Shown here: positions 11,500 through 23,713 of the stretch, in pieces
Layout: each line of letters opens with the position of its first letter
Position numbering within the stretch: position 1 is the stretch's first letter
Assembly (NCBI RefSeq): GCF_029784155.1
Contig: NC_073692.1
Location: forward strand, 275,881,413-275,945,412
Length of the DNA: 64,000 nucleotides
DNA from: Uranotaenia lowii
Taxonomy: Eukaryota > Arthropoda > Insecta > Diptera > Culicidae
Reading direction: 5' to 3'
The notes under the pieces: model-generated
What the model saw: the letters and a program-made list of their open reading frames with translations, nothing else
Database searches by the model: none
What the model was told of the DNA's origin: nothing
Program-made: the position numbers and the translations under genes

Positions 11500-12419
11500 A
11501 ATATCCTTCGACTTTTTAAAAACATTTTTTAAGCATTGTATTTTTGTACTGTTAATCTCCGTGTATATCAATTATTGTACATATAAACTGACTTAAGTAT
11601 TATCGTTTTTCAACGTCTGACTCAAAAATGTTTTGTATTCTTCAAATATGGATAAATTAGTACAAATTTTATTACAATATTACTCATAGTTGTTAAGAAT
11701 AAAAAATATTTATCACCTGAAAACCTTAATTACTCTTATGGACATGTATTAAATCTAACATAACTTTCACCAATTTTGATGTAACATTGTCAAATTTTGA
11801 TATGATTGGGCAACTAAACAGAAAAATAAAATTGGGAGTCACGTGCTTGAAGTGGAATTTTTAAAAAGAAGTAATTAAAAGATATTCAACAAAAAAAGTG
11901 CCTAACCAGTAATTTTTGCTGGTGCGGTCTATCTAGTGTTCATCTAGTGTGTTTTTTACCGTGAATTAACCTTACAAAATCAAATTTCTACATTTTCCAC
12001 GTTATTTGTTTGAAACTGGGAATTCATGTATATTTTCATACCACATGATTACTTTATTTCAATAATTAAACACACTGTGACCAATGAAAATGACTGGTAA
12101 AATGGCGTGTATTTCGAGAAACAAAAATTATTATTCCATAACAGATTTTGAAACTGCATAGAAAAATTTTACAAGTGAAAGTTTTTTAATCGATGCTCGG
12201 TAGGGTGGCCCTTACTTATAATTTTCAGGAATCCTAGCTCCCACCCACCACCACCCTTATCTTAGTCCAATGAGTTACAAATGAATCCCTGTGAAGTTCA
12301 ACAAGATAATCTTAAAGCGACCCTCGAAGGCTTTGAAATGCATTTGTTTGCAAGTTTCTACTGGAAGGTGGCATATTCAAGAAAATAAAAAAAAATTTTA
12401 ACTTCTTGCAACATAGCAG
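11500..12419. other. AT-rich intergenic DNA, no gene seen
   Basis: No ORF with a recognisable family, no terminal repeat and no RNA gene identified. Confidence 0.5.
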
Positions 12420-12712
12420 AAATTATTTAATTATTTAATTATTTAATTATTTAATTATTTAATTATTTAATTATTTAATTATTTAATTATTTAATTATTT
12501 AATTATTTAATTATTTAATTATTTAATTATTTAACTATTTAATTATTTAATTATTTAATTATTTAATTATTTAATTATTTAATTATTTAATTATTTAATT
12601 ATTTAATTATTTAATTATTTAATTATTTAATTATTTAATTATTTAATTATTTAATTATTTAATTATTTAATTATTTAATTATTTAATTATTTAATTATTT
12701 AATTATTTTATT
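12420..12712. repeat. (AATTATTT)n tandem array
   Basis: About 36 near-perfect copies of the octamer AATTATTT, with a single visible substitution (AACTATTT near 12533) and decay at the right edge (TTTTATTATTTTATA). The near-homogeneity suggests recent expansion. Confidence 0.95.
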
Positions 12713-12739
12713 ATTTTATAAAAGGACGAACTTTGCAAA

Positions 12740-14160
12740 TCATTTCAATTGATTTACTTTTTCTTGATAAGTTCTCAATTATTAACGTTTACTTTTTCAA
12801 AGAGTAGAATTCATATTTCTTGCTCCATATTCAGCTTATTGGTAACTTTAAATTCCTTCCTGGACGTAAAACATGGAGAAGAAAAAATTCACTCCCTTAG
12901 AGAGCGCCCTTATCTATCCCGCTATGACATTGGCGGAGCGGCGGCTTCGGCAAAGAGGACAGCGGCAAATTGTGCGGGTGGATAGACACCGATGAGGTCC
13001 AACATCAGCTTCTGTTTCGGGCAAATGACTTTGGTCGGGTCTTCCTAGTGAGCCGTGCAGTGGAAGAAGATTGTGCAATTGGTGCTGTTGCTGTTGCACC
13101 TTGCAGCTCGTTTGCTGCGTTCTTATGGCAACATTATTGGCTGCTTGCTTTCTTGCTATACCAAGTGGCAGAATGGGTTTGGCTAGTTTTGTCGTTAGAT
13201 GAAACATTCAGAAGCTGCTGGGCTAGAACCAAAATGAAGAAAAGCGGCAGCAGAAAAAAAACTGTTGGCTAGAACCAGATAGGAACATGTGTACCGGACA
13301 AGGACAAACAGTAGCTTTATAGTTTTGTTGTGTTGCATTTGGTCCTACAAAACGGCACAGCGTCTGGCATAAGATAGTGTCTGAACCTACAACCTGGCAC
13401 AAGAAGCTTCTGGTGCAACATCGTCTTTATTTTGTTTGACTTTATTTACACACCAAGGCTGGTGCTCGGACTTTATGTAGAGGTGATTGGTAGGGTTTAT
13501 TAGATGGAGTTCAATATAATATATTGCACAATCTATCTGCAGTCAAATTGGTTTGATGATCTTTGAAGGAGTTCTATTGGAAGGTTTCATTGAAAACTAA
13601 TAGGTTTAAGGAAAACAGAGAAATGCACTATCATGATAATTCGGAAGAAAATCAACACATTACTCTTAGATTAACCAAAAAACTATCTGTTATCTTAATC
13701 ATTTTAAATAAGAAGGTTGATAACTCTTACACAAATCAATGATTTCGATAAATTTAATAAAAGCTTTATCATAAGTAACCTAATTGAAATATTATGTCCC
13801 AGATTCCAGAGTAGGAATAAAAACTCAAGAATTGTACTTCGGCCTTGCGGTTGTGCAACTTATTTTGAGAAAATTTGCGTTGTTCTGGAAAAGCTTCTGA
13901 GGAAAGGAATTGCTCTTAAATTTTATGAGGAATTGTCCTTAAGTAACCGTTACTCGGTCAAGTTAAGATGCAATAAGTTAAGATAATTGTTCGAAGAACT
14001 GTTAATCAATGCGTTTTAAGGTACATATTAAAATTTATTCGAATATGTGTGCAATTGGCTTTTCTTAGAAAACAAAAAGTGTTAGTCGATCAAGCTTGCT
14101 TATTAATTAAATGATACAAAGAGTTGTCATTAGAATGAAATGACTTAAAAACGGAAACGT
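12740..14160. other. Possible unique DNA with a GC-richer core; no gene confirmed
   Basis: The stretch about 12890-13450 has higher GC than its surroundings and is open on both strands (about 12970-13272 plus, 12914-13207 minus). The plus reading contains a hydrophobic, Trp-rich run (around HYWLLAFLLYQVAEW), and the minus reading is Gln/His-rich. Neither matches a family I know. It could be an exon, a UTR or an old mobile element. 13450-14160 is AT-rich without clear content. Confidence 0.3.
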
Positions 14161-14219
14161 CGAGGTCTAAGAAACTTTCACAAAAATAACAAAAGTGATA
14201 AAAATGAAATTTATAAAAT

Positions 14220-15483
14220 AAAATAAACGACAAAAACGACAAAAATGCCAAAAATGACAAAAATTTAAAAAAAATGACAAAAATGACAAAAATGACAAAA
14301 ATGACAAAAATGACAAAAATGACAAAAATGACAAAAATGACAAAAATGACAAAAATTTAAAAAAAATGACAAAAATGACAAAAATGACAAAAATGACAAA
14401 AATGACAAAAATGACAAAAATGACAAAAATGACAAAAATGACAAAAATGACAAAAATGACAAAAATGACAAAAATGACAAAAATGACAAAAATGACAAAA
14501 ATGACAAAAATGACAAAAATGACAAAAATGACAAAAATGACAAAAATGACAAAAATGACAAAAATGACAAAAATGACAAAAATGACAAAAATGACAAAAA
14601 TGACAAAAATGACAAAAATGACAAAAATGACAAAAATGACAAAAATGACAAAAATGACAAAAATGACAAAAATGACAAAAATGACAAAAATGACAAAAAT
14701 GACAAAAATAACAAAAATGACAAAAATGACAAAAATGACAAAAATGACAAAAATGACAAAAATGACAAAAATGACAAAAATGACAATAATGACAAAAATG
14801 ACAAAACTGACAAAAATGACAAAAATTACAAAAATGACAAAAATGACAAAAATGACAAAAATGACAAAAATGACAAAAATGACAAAAATGACAAAAATGA
14901 CAAAAATGACAAAAATGACAAAAATGACAAAAATGACAAAAATGACAAAAATGACAAAAATGACAAAAATGACAAAAATGACAAAAATGACAAAAATGAC
15001 AAAAATGACAAAAATGACAAAAATGACAAAAATTACAAAAATGACAAAAATGACAAAAATGACAAAAATGACAAAAATGACAAAAATGACAAAAATGACA
15101 AAAATGACAAAAATGACAAAAATGACAAAAATGACAAAAATGACAAAAATGATAAAAATGACAAAAATGACAAAAATGACAAAAATGACAAAAATGACAA
15201 AAATGACAAAAATGACAAAAATAACAAAAATGACAAAAATGACAAAAATGACAAAAATGACAAAAATGACAAAAATGACAAAAATGACAAAAATGACAAA
15301 AATGACAAAAATGACAAAAATGACCAAAATGACAAAAATGACAAAAATGACAAAAATGACAAAAATGACAAAAATGACAAAAATGACAAAAATGACAAAA
15401 ATGACAAAAATGGCAAAAATGACTAAAATGACAAAAATGACAAAAATGACAAAAATGACAAAAATGACTAAAATGACAAAAAA
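14220..15483. repeat. (ATGACAAAA)n minisatellite, about 1.2 kb
   Basis: A 9-bp unit ATGACAAAA is repeated roughly 130 times with sparse point variants (ATAACAAAA, ATTACAAAA, ATGATAAAA, ATGACTAAA). Two AATTTAAAAAAA interruptions lie near 14262 and 14354. Because the unit is 9 bp long and has no stop in several frames, very long open frames exist on both strands: Met-Thr-Lys repeats on plus, Val-Ile-Phe and Leu-Ser-Phe repeats on minus. I treat these as by-products, not genes. The right edge is the insertion site of the LINE at 15567-19895. Confidence 0.95.
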
Positions 15484-15566
15484 TTTTTTAGGAAAACGTT
15501 TTTAGATTCGAATAGGTGTAACAAAATTATTTCGAAGAAACTTCAAAACAGCACTTTGAAGATTAT
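15454..15566. repeat. 113-bp target-site duplication, left copy
   Basis: It matches 19896-20008 at all but one position by eye (ATTCGAAT versus ATTCAAAT). It begins in the last ATGACAAAA units, continues through AGGAAAACGTTTTTAGATT and ends GAAGATTAT. The two copies flank the LINE exactly, so this is best read as the duplicated target. Confidence 0.85.
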
Positions 15567-15766
15567 CAGGTATCAGGTATCAGAATGGGGGTAGGCTTAA
15601 TAGCGGCACGTTATCCAAACATACGGGAAAATTGTGCCTAGCCTTTTTTTTATCCAAGATTTCATCATTTACCTGAGAAACCTGAAAAACCTATAAAAGG
15701 AAGAAATAAATTCAATCTATTTAAGATGGCATAAAGCCTTTCCACTAGGGATTATTAGCATTAAAG

Positions 15767-18330
15767 CTCTTTTCTACATTCGGTAAGGAATGATAGAATG
15801 TTTTTTAAGTTTAATTTCTTAAACTCAGATTCGCTTATAGCGTAAGATCCCAGAGTACAAAAACGTAGTCTGGCAAATGAGGGACAGTTACATATAAGAT
15901 GGAAGGGATCTTCCACATCTGATTCACAACTACCACATACTGGAGATTCAGCACGCTGAATGTTGTGCATGTGATAGTTGAGTTTACAATGACCGGAGAG
16001 TGCTCTGATCAAGATGCTGCAATGAGATTTATTTAAAGTTAATAAGTAACTCGATATGATTGGAGATGGTTTTTCTAAAAATAATTTAGTTTGACGACAA
16101 GTGTCCAACTCTTCCCAGTATCGTTCATGCTGGTTAGAGGACCAAGTTTGAATTTGGTTTCTGAACCAACATGGTGATATTGGGACAGCCGGCTCTGGTC
16201 CGTAAAATTCCTTTTCCGACCCAGCTCTAGCGAGTTCGTCGGCGCATTCGTTTCCAAAAATTCCCTTATGTCCGGGTACCCATAGTTTGATCCATTGCCT
16301 TCAGCAAGTTCTTCGATTGCTTTCCGCCATGCGATTACCAGTTTTGATCTAGAACTGGAAGCACTGAGTGATTTGATAGCTGCTTGGCTATCTGAACAGA
16401 AATAAATTGTTCTGAACATAATCTTCTTTTGAAGTGCAATTTGCACTCCATACATAATAGCATATAGCTCAGCCTGAAAGACTGTACAATATTTTCCTAG
16501 AGGTTGAGCATATTCTATGTTCAACTCGTGACAGTAAATTCCTGCACCTGCACGGCCGTTTGATAATGAACCGTCAGTATAGAATACAATATGAGAGGAC
16601 ATTTGGTCCTCTACGAAACCTGATAACCATTCTTGAGGAGAAGGAAATTTGACTTTGAACCCCATGTAGGGAAAACTACTCGAGAGTGTTAAATCGTTTG
16701 GCGCTAGATTAAACTTGTTTAATCTAACTAACTCGGGCCACACATTTGTATGACTCGATGATCTTTCGATATTTCCTGACAGCCAGAGACCAACTGCCTG
16801 TAGACGAAAAGCACATGAGAAGGCTTCCTGTTTTAGGAACAAGTGTAGAGGTTTGATAGAAAACAGAGCCTCTAGTGCTGCAGTAGGAGTTGTAGTGAAC
16901 GATCCGGACATCCCCAAAAGACACATTCTTTGAAGGTGATTTAGTTTAGTCCGAACTGTTGCAACTTCTCCTTTCTGCCACCACACTAGACACCCATAGA
17001 CCAGAATTGGTCTTACTATTGTGGAGTAAATCCAGTGAATATGTTTGGGTTTGAGTCCCCAGTTTTTTCCGATTGCACGTCGGCATTGTCCGAAGGCCAT
17101 GCATGCTTTTTTGATTCTGAATTCGATGTGATCAGACCAGTTTAATTTGGAGTCAAGAATGACACCCAAATATTTAACTTGATCAGACACGGTGATTTCG
17201 GAACCATAAAACAGCAGAGGGCGCACCCCGCGGGTGATACGTTTTTTAGTAAATAATACAATATTAGTTTTTAGAGGATTAACTGAAAGTTCTACATGAG
17301 AACACCATCGTTCAACAGAGCGCAGAGCTTGTTGCATTATATCAAATAATGTGCTTATGCACAAACCTCTTACCAGCAGAAGATAATCATCTGCGAATCC
17401 ATAGGTTGGTATTCCACGGTCATTGAGTTTTCTCAACAAGCCGTTTGCAACTAGGTTCCACAAAAGAGGTGATAGTACACCTCCCTGTAAGCAACCACGT
17501 GTGCTAACTTTTGTTATTGAAGCCTGTCTTAAAGACGAATGAAGATTCCTGTTACTTAGCATTGCGCTAATCCAGTTAGTTATAACACTAGGCACTCCAT
17601 GAAGTAGTGCCGCATCCATTATTGATGTAAACGAGACATTATCAAATGCTCCTTCTATGTCTAGAAATGCTCCTAGACATGATTCTTTCTGTGAAAAACT
17701 ATTTTCAATATTATGTATTACGTTGTGCAGAAGAGTTAATGTTGATTTTCCTGTTTGGTATGCATGTTGTGTCGCATTAAGCGGATGTTGGACAAGGCAT
17801 TCTTGCCTGATATGATGATCAATTAAACGTTCAAGTGCTTTTAATAGAAATGAACTTAGACTAATAGGACGAAAGCTTTTGGCTTCGTCGTATGATGATC
17901 GTCCCCCTTTAGGGATGAATTTCACGGCTATCTGCCGCCAAAGTTTAGGAATATATCCATGAGCAAAACTGCTTATCATTATTTTTCTTAATATGTGTTT
18001 GAAATGATCGAAACCTTTTTGAAGCAAAACTGGAAATAAACCGTCACTTCCAGGAGATTTGTATTGAGCAAAACCATCGATTGCCCATTTGATCGATTCT
18101 GTAGTAACTATTTTCCGAGCAAAATGCAAGGAATCTAGACTTCCAGAAAAGAACTCAGGCTCTATCGATGAATCTTGATCAACACATCCTGGAAAGTGAG
18201 TATTGAATAGACAACTTAATGTTTCTTCGTCGTTTGATGTATAATCACCACTAGGGGTTTTAAGGTATGAAACCTGATAATCTTTTGATTTGGCTAAGAC
18301 TTTATTTAACCTACTTGCTTCGTGCAAGCT
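15767..18330 (-). pseudogene. LOA-like reverse transcriptase and RNase H, frameshifted
   Basis: The RT finger motif is SFRPISLSSFLLKALERLI, the first catalytic Asp lies in GAFLDIEGAFDNVSF, the motif RGCLQGGVLSPLLWNLV follows, and the catalytic box is FADD (GFADDYLLL). A thumb region follows with the usual KYLGVILD. RNase H begins FYTDGSLSNGRAGAG (Asp), then QAELYAI (Glu) and FCSDSQAAI (Asp). The last RNase H part, WVPGHKGIFGNECADELA, is in another frame because of a one-base slip near 16290. The tail holds CGSCESDVEDPFHLICNCP, a CCHC-like finger. The frame also breaks from the endonuclease near 18320. Cannot make a full protein as it stands. Confidence 0.9.
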
Positions 18331-19382
18331 TGAAATGTTTGTGCAGTAGCTCTGCCAACTTGAGCGTTCGGCAGCTCTTGTTGCTTTCTGCGAGCCAACT
18401 TGAAAGCATCAAAACCTTCCGTGCGCCTTCGGTTCCAAGAGCGTCTGCAGTTTTTTCGTAATTTACTAAGATTTGAGTTCCACCATGGTGTACTGTTTTT
18501 GTTGAATTTCAACGTTCGTAAAGGACAAGCTTCTTCGTAAGAATTTAAAATAATTTCGGTGGTTTTTGCAACCACTTCATCCAACTCAGAAGGAGTAGTA
18601 ATTTCAGGTGTATATCCATGAAATTTAGTAGCAAGATGCTCCAAATATAGGTCCCAATTAGTTGTTCTTGGGTTTCTGAATGTAATTGTTTCTAAAAATT
18701 CACCTGAGTGTTCAAAATAGATAAACCTGTGGTCAGAAATCGATTCTTCGTTAGGCACATGCCAATTTGAAATTTCCTGAGAAATTGTTCTAGAACAAAG
18801 TGTGATGTCAATCACCTCTTCTCTGTCACACCTAACAAAAGTTGGTTTATTTCCTACATTAAGAATTTCTAAATCAGTGCTGCTTAAATATTCCATTAAA
18901 TTTAAGCCTCTCAGATTGATATCAGAGCTACCCCATACAAAGTGATGGGCATTGGCATCACAGCCAATTACAAGAGGTATATTTTGTGATTCACAGAATG
19001 AAATGACATTTTTTAAATCATCCGTAGGGGATGATTGTTCATATGGTAAGTATGCTGAACAGTAGACGTATTTTCTATTAGGCAGCGAAACCTGAACGAC
19101 GCAAATATCTCTTGTTGTTAGATTGGGAATAAGTGTTGCATTTAAAGAATTGTTTATCAATATACATGCACGAGGCATTATTCGGGCATTAGTCATTCCA
19201 ATTACACTGAACACAGTAAAGTTTGGTTTGAGCAAATTCCCTAAGTAAAAAGTTCCATTTCGGAAATAGGGTTCTTGGACCAAGGCGATTGATGCAGTTC
19301 CATTAAGGATTAAACGACATAAATTAAGTGTAGCGGTTCTTTTGTGCTGCAGATTTATCTGTGCAACCTTAATAGAAAGCAT
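18306..19382 (-). CDS. LOA-like LINE endonuclease domain
   Basis: Open frame of about 358 residues from the ATG at 19382. It is an apurinic/apyrimidinic-type endonuclease, which nicks target DNA so that the RT can prime on it. Catalytic landmarks are all present: Asn in VAQINLQHK, Glu in LVQEPYF, Tyr in SAYLPYE, Asp and Asn in GCDANAHHFVWG, and the terminal SDHR. The frame ends in a stop around 18306 just past the endonuclease, while the RT continues in another frame, so a one-base indel in the linker has split what is normally a single ORF2 protein. The domain itself looks intact. Confidence 0.85.
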   Translation of the reverse strand: MLSIKVAQINLQHKRTATLNLCRLILNGTASIALVQEPYFRNGTFYLGNLLKPNFTVFSVIGMTNARIMPRACILINNSLNATLIPNLTTRDICVVQVSLPNRKYVYCSAYLPYEQSSPTDDLKNVISFCESQNIPLVIGCDANAHHFVWGSSDINLRGLNLMEYLSSTDLEILNVGNKPTFVRCDREEVIDITLCSRTISQEISNWHVPNEESISDHRFIYFEHSGEFLETITFRNPRTTNWDLYLEHLATKFHGYTPEITTPSELDEVVAKTTEIILNSYEEACPLRTLKFNKNSTPWWNSNLSKLRKNCRRSWNRRRTEGFDAFKLARRKQQELPNAQVGRATAQTFQACTKQVG

Positions 19383-19403
19383 TTCTATCAAAGAATTCCA
19401 CAC

Positions 19404-19895
19404 ATATTTCCATCACACACAAGAACCTCTGCACCTTCATATCGACGCATGAAGCGGGGTATCCCATACAGGATGAAAATTTTAAAATCGTGTGTATAAT
19501 CTGAATCCCACGAGTTGCCAGGAAAAATACGGCCCTTCGCACCAGTGCCTGGCTATAGTGCAGACCTTAACAACGTTCTGCTTAAGATAGGATTATTATA
19601 CACCCTCCTACCCCCACTTTGGGGCCCGCAGGCACAGAACCACCTTGAAGCGTGTGTTTACAAAATTTAGGAGAATACAACTCGTGCATGCGCATTAATA
19701 GCAATAAGCACAATTGGTGAATCCTCCCTGAAGAAACTTGGCTTGAAACCAAGGCAAGGTTCCCCCCTCCCAATGTGATAGTCGCATTTGAAGAATGACT
19801 AACGCATATGGGAAGTACTGGATAAGTCGCCTTTTACGACGTGGACCAGTATCCCAGTGGTAGTATTCTATAAGCCGCCACCACACAGCAGAGAG
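19404..19895 (-). other. 5' region of the LOA-like LINE, no ORF1 recognised
   Basis: Higher GC than the flanks, with C-rich and G-rich tracts, but no nucleic-acid-binding or zinc-knuckle ORF1 protein could be read. It may be a 5' UTR or the residue of ORF1. The end at 19895 abuts the 113-bp duplication. Confidence 0.5.
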
Positions 19896-20008
19896 AATGA
19901 CAAAAATGACTAAAATGACAAAAAATTTTTTAGGAAAACGTTTTTAGATTCAAATAGGTGTAACAAAATTATTTCGAAGAAACTTCAAAACAGCACTTTG
20001 AAGATTAT
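19896..20008. repeat. 113-bp target-site duplication, right copy
   Basis: Partner of 15454-15566. It brings two and a half ATGACAAAA units to this side of the LINE although the array itself lies entirely on the other side, which is what a duplication of the insertion site predicts. Confidence 0.85.
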
Positions 20009-20349
20009 ACATGCATTGCACAATTTTTTTTTTTTGCAACCACTACTTTTTATAATTGCTAGTACTCACAACATCTGAAGCCTTAGAAGCTGAAATGACC
20101 ACTTTTGAGCAAAAGAAATTCCAATCGAACGATGACCATCAACTTAGTGATCACCTTACACTCTACGTCGAAAAACCGTCAGGTTTGATAGTGTTCACTG
20201 AATTAAATTTTCAGAAGTTCGACTAGTTTTTTTTAAGTGTCTCACATTACACTCTATTCATCAATTAAATTATTCTCATGTTTTTACATAACTTCTCTTT
20301 TAAATCACTTGTATGTTTAAGGTGTTTGTCTTGTCTTTATTTTCTTACG
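20009..20349. other. AT-rich spacer, no gene seen
   Basis: About 340 bases with no recognisable content between the LINE duplication and the next LINE relic. Confidence 0.5.
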
Positions 20350-21545
20350 TGTTCTTCTATTTCCGATATAAAAGCTGCATTCGACACTATCGACCATGGG
20401 ATTTTGTTGGCTAAGCTTGCTAAGCTTGGTATTCATAACAGCATGGTGGTTTGGCTCAAATCCTTCTTAACAAACCGCTGTATTAGAATCAAGCTCGGCG
20501 ATAGCGTATCCTTTCCATTTACGAATCAGTCTGGCGTCCCACAAGGAAGCAACTTGGGGCCCCTATTATTCGCTCTGTTCTTTAATGATCTGATTATCAG
20601 CTTAGAAGGCGGAACCAAAATTGGATATGCCGATGATCTTAAAATATTTGTTCCTGTTATAGATATCGAAGATTGCGTTCGCTTGCAATCACTCTTGAAT
20701 CACTTTGGCGAATGGTGCACACGGAACAAATTATCAGTTAGTGTGTCGAAATGTTGTGTCATCACTTTTCATCGAAACAAACACCACTATTTTACGAATA
20801 TAAAATCGGCAACCAGCTTTTAAACAGAGTATCAGAAGCCGATGACCTTGGAGTCAACCTTGATGCACAACTCACGTTTAACAGTCAACGTTCTCCAGTC
20901 ATCAATACTGCGAATCGTCAACTCGGCTTCATCACCAAAGTGGCGCGTGAATTTACAGATCCGTTATGCCTAAAATTTCTGTACTGGGAGCTCGTCCGAT
21001 CAATAATTGAACATGCTTCAATTGTTTGGGCCCCTTACCAGCTACGTTGGATTTTGAGGATTGATCGCGTGCAAAAGCGATTTGTCAGAGTCGCCTTAAG
21101 ACACCTTCCCTGGCGCCACCCCGAAGATCTCCCCGCTTATCCTGAGCGATGTCAGCTTTTGGGTATAGAAACTCTTGGATGCCGCCGAAAGACTCAACAG
21201 GCAGCATTTATCTCAAAAATTTTCAACGGAGAAGTGCAATCGCCAAATTTGCTAGGAATGATAAATTTCAGTGCCCCATCAAGGACCCTACGATCTGGCT
21301 CATTACTATTCAATCAAACTCATCGAACTTCGTACGGCTTCAATGAGCCACTAAGCGTGATGGTGCGTATGTTCCAGGATGCTGAACACCTACACCAGTT
21401 TGGAGAATTTACAAGTCGCTTTATTCGTCGAATACGTCAGTCCAGATTATTTAATATTGTTTGACCGTGTTTTTACTATTCATTTATACTTTTATGTTCG
21501 ATGAATTAATAAAAAAATAAATTAAAATAAGTAAATAAGTAAATG
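20350..21545 (+). pseudogene. 5'-truncated jockey/CR1-like LINE, RT and C-terminal domain
   Basis: It begins abruptly at the RT motif IKAAFDTIDHGI (first catalytic Asp). It then has SGVPQGSNLGPLLFALFFND, the catalytic box YADD (IGYADDLKIF) and the primer-grip area. A frame change near 20780-20820 is followed by the long C-terminal region (LVRSIIEHASIVWAPYQ, RVQKRFVRVALRHLPW) typical of jockey/CR1-type ORF2. The protein ends near 21464, and a short 3' UTR closes in an AT-rich tail (AATAAAAAAATAAATTAAAA). Classic 5' truncation from incomplete reverse transcription. Endonuclease and RT fingers are absent, so it is dead. Confidence 0.88.
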
Positions 21546-21574
21546 CTCAACCCAAGCTCAAAAGGGTTTTATTA

Positions 21575-22200
21575 AATTACACAAGGCCACAAAATTCACA
21601 TTTTCCCAATGTTCAATAAATTTAAGAGCAAATTCAGAATATTTTGGGTGCTTAAATTCCAACTGTTCAATTATTTTTTTCAGCTTATGTTTATAAATAT
21701 TTTTTTTATATATAACTCTTCGTTTGAACAAAACTGTATAACATTACAAAAATTTTGAAAATAAAGGTCTGAAATCGATGATCAACTTTCTCCAAGACCG
21801 CATGATATTTTGACTCCTGCAAAAAAAGTTCTTGGCTTTTTTTTTGTAAAAAACGAGAATTTTAACAATTTTTTCAAGAAGATTTCAACCAAATTGAACT
21901 TCAGATGTTCTTTAAAGTGAATGTCAATAGTTTAACAGTTTTCATTATATTTTTTAAATGAAATATGTAATACCTTTTTCTTTCTTTCTTCAGTTATGTC
22001 ATAATATCTAGTCATCATAGAATATCTAGGCAAAATATCATTGTTTGACTAGATGGTGGATAGTAAACAAATAAGAATCATGTTTTCATGTAGGTTTGTT
22101 AGTTCATGAACTTTCAGTAATTGATTTCACTCAAATCTTATTCATCAAAATTTTAAAAATATAACAGCTATATTAACAAAACAAGAGACGATAGACCAAC
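21575..22200. repeat. Unclassified dispersed repeat, copy 1
   Basis: The start TAAATTACACAAGGCCACAA and later ATGTAGGTTTGTTAGTT plus TTGATTTCACTC match, in the same order and spacing, sequence at 47850-48490 (TAAATTACACATGGCCACAA, ATGTAGGTTTGATAGTT, TTGATTTCACGT). Identity is moderate and there is no ORF. I could not assign a superfamily. Confidence 0.5.
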
Positions 22201-22662
22201 AATTTTCAAATCAATTGCTAATTCACACGTAAAGCGCTGGTTTTTTAAAAAAATCATGTTTTTCTCATAAATGGACGGAAGGTTTTTATCTTTCAGGAAA
22301 TTTATTCATAGTTGAAGATCTTATCTGCAAGTTTCAATGAGATATTTCAACATAAGTTTCACCTTTATTGAAAGATTTGGAAAGATATGGATAACCAAAA
22401 TTTCCAACTTTGAACCTACTGTTCCTTTTTTGGTACTGAACTGATTCCTTTCATTGGACCTAGAACTAAATTTCCTAAAAAGTTTGACTGTTTGAAAATA
22501 AGTAAACGAGTCCATTAAAAATGTAATTTTAACTCAAATATTATCAAAAAAAGGTAAAACAGCTTTTTTTTTATAAAAAACACTTAAATTTCTGTTATGA
22601 ATGTCTCTAACACTTTCACTCCCCGTCAGCTCTATCATTTTTTTTGTGTTTACTTACTTGTA

Positions 22663-23713
22663 GGGTGAGTGCTCCTACTTTGGACCTAGAGCCTACTATA
22701 GTCCTAAAATGCCGAAAATTCAAAATAATTCATTTATCTGGCATAAAATAAAGATATTCCTTTGCACATAATGAACTCTTATTCTTCCTGAATCCTACCA
22801 TACCGTTTTTAGCTATTAAAAGTCTTTCTGATAAAATTTTCAATGTTTTTAAAAATGTATATCCTCATCAGTGGTAAATCAGACAGCTCAATTAGTGGGG
22901 CGCGTATTAATAAATAAGACTGTTTAAGCAAAAATCACGATTTTCTACTGTCCAAGCCAAAGTTTAAAAGAAAATTATTTTCACTGTGATGAATATGAAC
23001 CATACTTCCTATTTTTTCCTAAAATTCATGAAAATAACTGGAAAACACGGAAAATTTGCAAAGGGTCCAAGTATAGGAAACTTTAGACTTTGATGTTCCA
23101 TGTTTAGACCTGAAATCACCAAAACTTTTTAGCTATTCCAACAAAATTACAAAGGAGCGAATTTATAATTAGGGCATAATTCAGAACCAATATTGAATAT
23201 TCACATTTTTTGCCAGCTTTACGCAAATAAACTTCAAGTAAGTTTACACAAACAAGTTTCGGCTATTGTTCTGCTGAAAGAGCTGACGGAGAATGAAAGT
23301 GTGTTTAACATTCATAACAAAAGTTTTATTTTTTTTAATGTTAAAAAGCTGTAACACTTTTTTATGATAATAATTGATTAAAGATTACATTTTTAGTGAA
23401 TTTGTTCATTTGTTTTCGAAAAATCATACTTTTTATAAGTATTTTAGTTTTAGGTCCAATGAAGGGAACCGGCGCGGTACCAAAATAGGAACAGTAGGTT
23501 CAAAGATGGAAATTTCGATCATCCATATATTTACAAATCTCTCAATAACGGCGAAACCTAAGTTGAAAATTTTTATTGAAACATGCAGAAAAGATCATGA
23601 TTTATAAATGAATTTCCTGAAGGATATAAATTTCTCGACCAATTATGAGAAAAACATGATTTTTAAAAAAACTTCCGCTTAAAGGGTCCAAAGGCAACTA
23701 GGGCAACTAACCC
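22663..23713. mobile_element. TA-flanked element (family 3, copy 1), inserted in its own relative
   Basis: It begins GGGTGAGTGCTCCTACTTTG after TA (22661-22662) and ends with the inverse of GGGTTAGTTGCCCTAGTTGC, followed by TA (23714-23715). The two ends share GGGT-AGT--CC but differ further in, and the same unlike pair of ends bounds the copy at 54417-56611. It is 1051 bp long without coding capacity. Its orientation is opposite to the surrounding copy 2, producing large inverted repeats (22260-22640 against 23270-23640). Confidence 0.75.

Larger units (their letters stand above)
15567..19895 (-). mobile_element. LOA-like non-LTR retrotransposon (endonuclease, RT, RNase H)
   Basis: A 4.3-kb minus-strand element. 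From its 5' end (19895): about 0.5 kb with no recognisable ORF, an apurinic-type endonuclease, reverse transcriptase, RNase H, a zinc-knuckle-like tail, a short 3' UTR, and a terminal microsatellite ATACCTG repeated (15567-15582, inverse). The presence of RNase H together with endonuclease motifs QINLQ and LVQEPY puts it near the LOA/R1/I group; LOA is my best guess. An ORF1 is not visible, so the copy may be 5'-truncated. Two frameshifts separate the domains. It lies between 113-bp duplications. Confidence 0.85.

Noticed and set aside
12420..12712. CRISPR-like or regulatory array
   Set aside because: It is a simple octamer tandem repeat without unique spacers.
14167..15505. Very long open frames across the ATGACAAAA array (Met-Thr-Lys on plus; Val-Ile-Phe and Leu-Ser-Phe on minus)
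   Set aside because: They follow directly from a 9-bp repeat lacking stops. No promoter, complex sequence or homology supports a gene.
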